The notes beneath the pieces are model-generated. The model saw only the letters and a program-made list of their open reading frames with translations, ran no database searches and had not been told where the DNA came from. The translations under genes and the position numbers were made by a program. Of a stretch of DNA of 44,689 nucleotides, positions 43,230-44,689 are shown in pieces. The stretch is from Marinibacterium sp. GTDB lineage: Bacteria > Pseudomonadota > Alphaproteobacteria > Rhodobacterales > Rhodobacteraceae. Each line of letters opens with the position of its first letter. The stretch's first letter is position 1. Where the stretch lies: assembly GCA_017643305.1 (NCBI GenBank), contig JAEPNQ010000023.1:1-44689 (forward strand), in the 5' to 3' direction.

Positions 43230-44159
43230 TTATCCGAACCCAGGCGTGCCGCTGTCTTCAGGATGGCGGGTGAGATGTTTCGCCTTGATCTCTTCCGACG
43301 TGTCGCGGCTGCCGTCATGGCTCCAACCTGGCGGGGCCACACAATACATCAGCCGATCGCGCCAGGTGATGCCGGGCTGGGCCACGTCGCGGAAGATGCC
43401 AACCCATTCGTGAAACGCCACGCGTATGGGGTTGAAGGTCGCGATGTTGTGCACGAGTCCATAGTCGGGTTTTTCTTCGTCCAGTTCCGGTACGAAGGTA
43501 CCAAACAGCTTGTCCCAGATGATGAAGACGCCGGCATAGTTCACATCCAGATACCGCGCATTGCGTCCGTGGTGCACGCGGTGGTGGCTAGGGGTGTTCA
43601 TGATGGCTTCGAACCAGCGCGGCATGCGGCCGATCGCTTCGGTGTGGATCCAGAATTGGTAGATCAGGTTCAGTCCGCCGACAAACAGCACCATGGCTGG
43701 GTGGAAGCCCAGCAGGATCAGCGGCGCACGCACCACCATCATGAAGGTAAACGTATAGGTCCAGGTTTGCCGCAGCGCCGTGGTCAGATTGTAATGCTGG
43801 CTGGAATGATGATTCACATGGCTGGCCCAGACCCAGCGGATGCGGTGTCCGAACCGGTGAACCCAGTAATAGCGCAGGTCATCCAGCACGAAGCACAGCA
43901 GCACCACCCAGACCGACGTGCCTAGGTCCAGTGGTGTGATCTGCCAGAGCCACATGAAAAAGCCCCAAGCGATGAATCCCAGCGCAATGCCCGACGCCAC
44001 ATTGCCAGCGCCCATGATGAGAGAGGTCAGCGCGTCGCGCGTTTCATACCGCCCGCCCCGGCCTTTTATGGCGATCCAGGCGAATTCAATCAGGATGGCC
44101 GCGACGAAGAACGGGACGGCATATTGCACCACGTCGGGGTAGGTGAGTTGGTCGGTCAT
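43230..44159 (-). CDS. Sterol desaturase/fatty acid hydroxylase family protein
   Basis: A 309-residue inner-membrane di-iron oxygenase. The histidine boxes are in family order: HRFGH, HVNHHSSQHYN, and HRVHHGRNARYLDVNYAG, with LFGTFVPE after them. Membrane helices lie at about residues 14-32, 50-75 and 80-100. Bacterial members hydroxylate fatty acyl, carotenoid or ornithine-lipid substrates; this one's substrate cannot be told. It overlaps the preceding small membrane-protein gene by 4 nt. Confidence 0.9.
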   Translation of the reverse strand: MTDQLTYPDVVQYAVPFFVAAILIEFAWIAIKGRGGRYETRDALTSLIMGAGNVASGIALGFIAWGFFMWLWQITPLDLGTSVWVVLLCFVLDDLRYYWVHRFGHRIRWVWASHVNHHSSQHYNLTTALRQTWTYTFTFMMVVRAPLILLGFHPAMVLFVGGLNLIYQFWIHTEAIGRMPRWFEAIMNTPSHHRVHHGRNARYLDVNYAGVFIIWDKLFGTFVPELDEEKPDYGLVHNIATFNPIRVAFHEWVGIFRDVAQPGITWRDRLMYCVAPPGWSHDGSRDTSEEIKAKHLTRHPEDSGTPGFG

Positions 44160-44542
44160 GCGGGTCTCATTTCGGCTTGCCAGCGCGTGCGTTCGTCTTG
44201 TGACAGCGCAAAGCGGGCTGGGGGTACGGCATAGTCGTGAAAGTCCACGCGCAGCCCGGTTTCGGTTTCGGATACGTCGCAGTTGCGCAGGTGTCGGGCC
44301 ACGGTATCGAGGCCAAAGACCCAGATCACTCCGGGCCCCGCATCGCTGAGCACCAGCGCGGACTTACCGTCATGCGCGAGGGTTACGTATTGCACAGTGT
44401 CATTGGGGTAGTGCCTGGCCCAGCCCTGTTGCGCGTCCGTTTCGGTCAGGGTCGCTGTGCGCGATCGACCTGTAAGGTGCAGCAGCAGCGCAATGCCACC
44501 GATCCCTATGACCACCATGATAATAAGAATATGCAGTGGCAT
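44156..44542 (-). CDS. Hypothetical small membrane-anchored protein
   Basis: A 128-residue product I do not recognise. MPLHILIIMVVIGIGGIALLLHLTG is a membrane anchor, followed by a soluble domain with HYPNDTVQYVTLAHDGKSALVLSDAGPGVIWVFGLDTVARHL. ATG 44540-44542 has GGAGG 5 nt upstream, which argues against the longer frame reaching 44647. It is coupled to the downstream hydroxylase gene by a 4-nt overlap, so it may work with that enzyme, but only position supports this. Confidence 0.78.
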   Translation of the reverse strand: MPLHILIIMVVIGIGGIALLLHLTGRSRTATLTETDAQQGWARHYPNDTVQYVTLAHDGKSALVLSDAGPGVIWVFGLDTVARHLRNCDVSETETGLRVDFHDYAVPPARFALSQDERTRWQAEMRPA

Positions 44543-44662
44543 ACGTCCCTCCGTGTGCGAACTGTGGGGGGTGGCGGGCAGGCTGTCAAAGGTGGCGTTG
44601 GGTAACGACTTGTGTGTGGCAACTCCCCGCGTGGAAGTGCGAGCCACTATGGGCCGCCGCGC

Positions 44663-44682
44663 ATCGATGGGGCTCCATCGAT
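44663..44682. other. Palindromic hairpin near the window end
   Basis: ATCGATGG (44663-44670) and CCATCGAT (44675-44682) form a perfect 8-bp stem, GGCT loop, with no U-tract before the window ends. It lies upstream of the small membrane-protein gene on the minus strand. It could be an operator or the edge of another intergenic element; the truncated context prevents a call. Confidence 0.4.
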
Positions 44683-44689
44683 CTGACGA

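Noticed and set aside
1-44689. CRISPR array, prophage or integrative element
   Set aside because: No regularly spaced direct repeats, integrase, phage structural gene or attachment-site tRNA was seen; the only mobile DNA is the decayed transposase piece.

Overview
The window looks like chromosomal DNA of a marine Rhodobacterales (Roseobacter-group) alphaproteobacterium. This is inferred from high GC content, dense operons with ATGA/GTGA overlaps, and the gene set: aa3-type cytochrome oxidase subunit IV, a DUF6173 protein, a DmdC-like acyl-CoA dehydrogenase, ETF-ubiquinone oxidoreductase, phaA/phaB, and a MoeA with an extra N-terminal domain. No rRNA, tRNA, CRISPR array, prophage or replication origin was recognised.

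Layout. 1-4919: 3' part of a peptide/nickel-type ABC import operon (binding protein, two ATPases, two permeases) ending in an EamA exporter. One permease and the exporter are broken, and a secreted Cys-rich protein next door (4930-5339, minus) is also broken. 5468-7395: uracil-DNA glycosylase, phosphoesterase and moaB, overlapping or closely spaced. 7505-12436: RND efflux pair. 12391-14328: Nudix hydrolase and a DsbD-N-like protein (minus), YqgE (plus). 14329-15763: gene-poor stretch with an orphan ORF, a secreted cupin and a decayed IS1380-type transposase. 15764-20071: Sua5/TsaC, then acyl-CoA dehydrogenase, metallo-beta-lactamase-fold hydrolase and DUF6173. 20140-21935: a broken glycerophosphodiesterase. 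22030-23828: cytochrome oxidase subunit IV, a lipoprotein, and the AzlCD exporter.

23878-27989 is a molybdenum-cofactor block (fdhD, mobA, mobB, moeA fusion); moaB lies apart at 6.9 kb. 28065-30499: a membrane protein, greA, a VOC protein and an EthD protein, all minus. 30709-34972: ETF-QO, a TPR protein and ispE. 35043-37328: polyprenyl synthase (minus), DUF2007, a TrmN6-like methyltransferase and DUF465. 37310-39132: LysR regulator and EamA transporter. 39440-41520: phaB and phaA, each with its own terminator. 41683-44542: an EAL phosphodiesterase, tag, a fatty-acid-hydroxylase-family protein and a small membrane-anchored protein.

Two things stand out. First, a roughly 70-nt element of three hairpins with identical spacing fills two separate convergent intergenic gaps (34973-35037 and 43161-43229). 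Its stems differ between copies while pairing is kept. Second, inactivating lesions are concentrated in four genes while about 40 others are open. Each lesion can be explained by one transition to a stop codon or one base lost from a G/C run.
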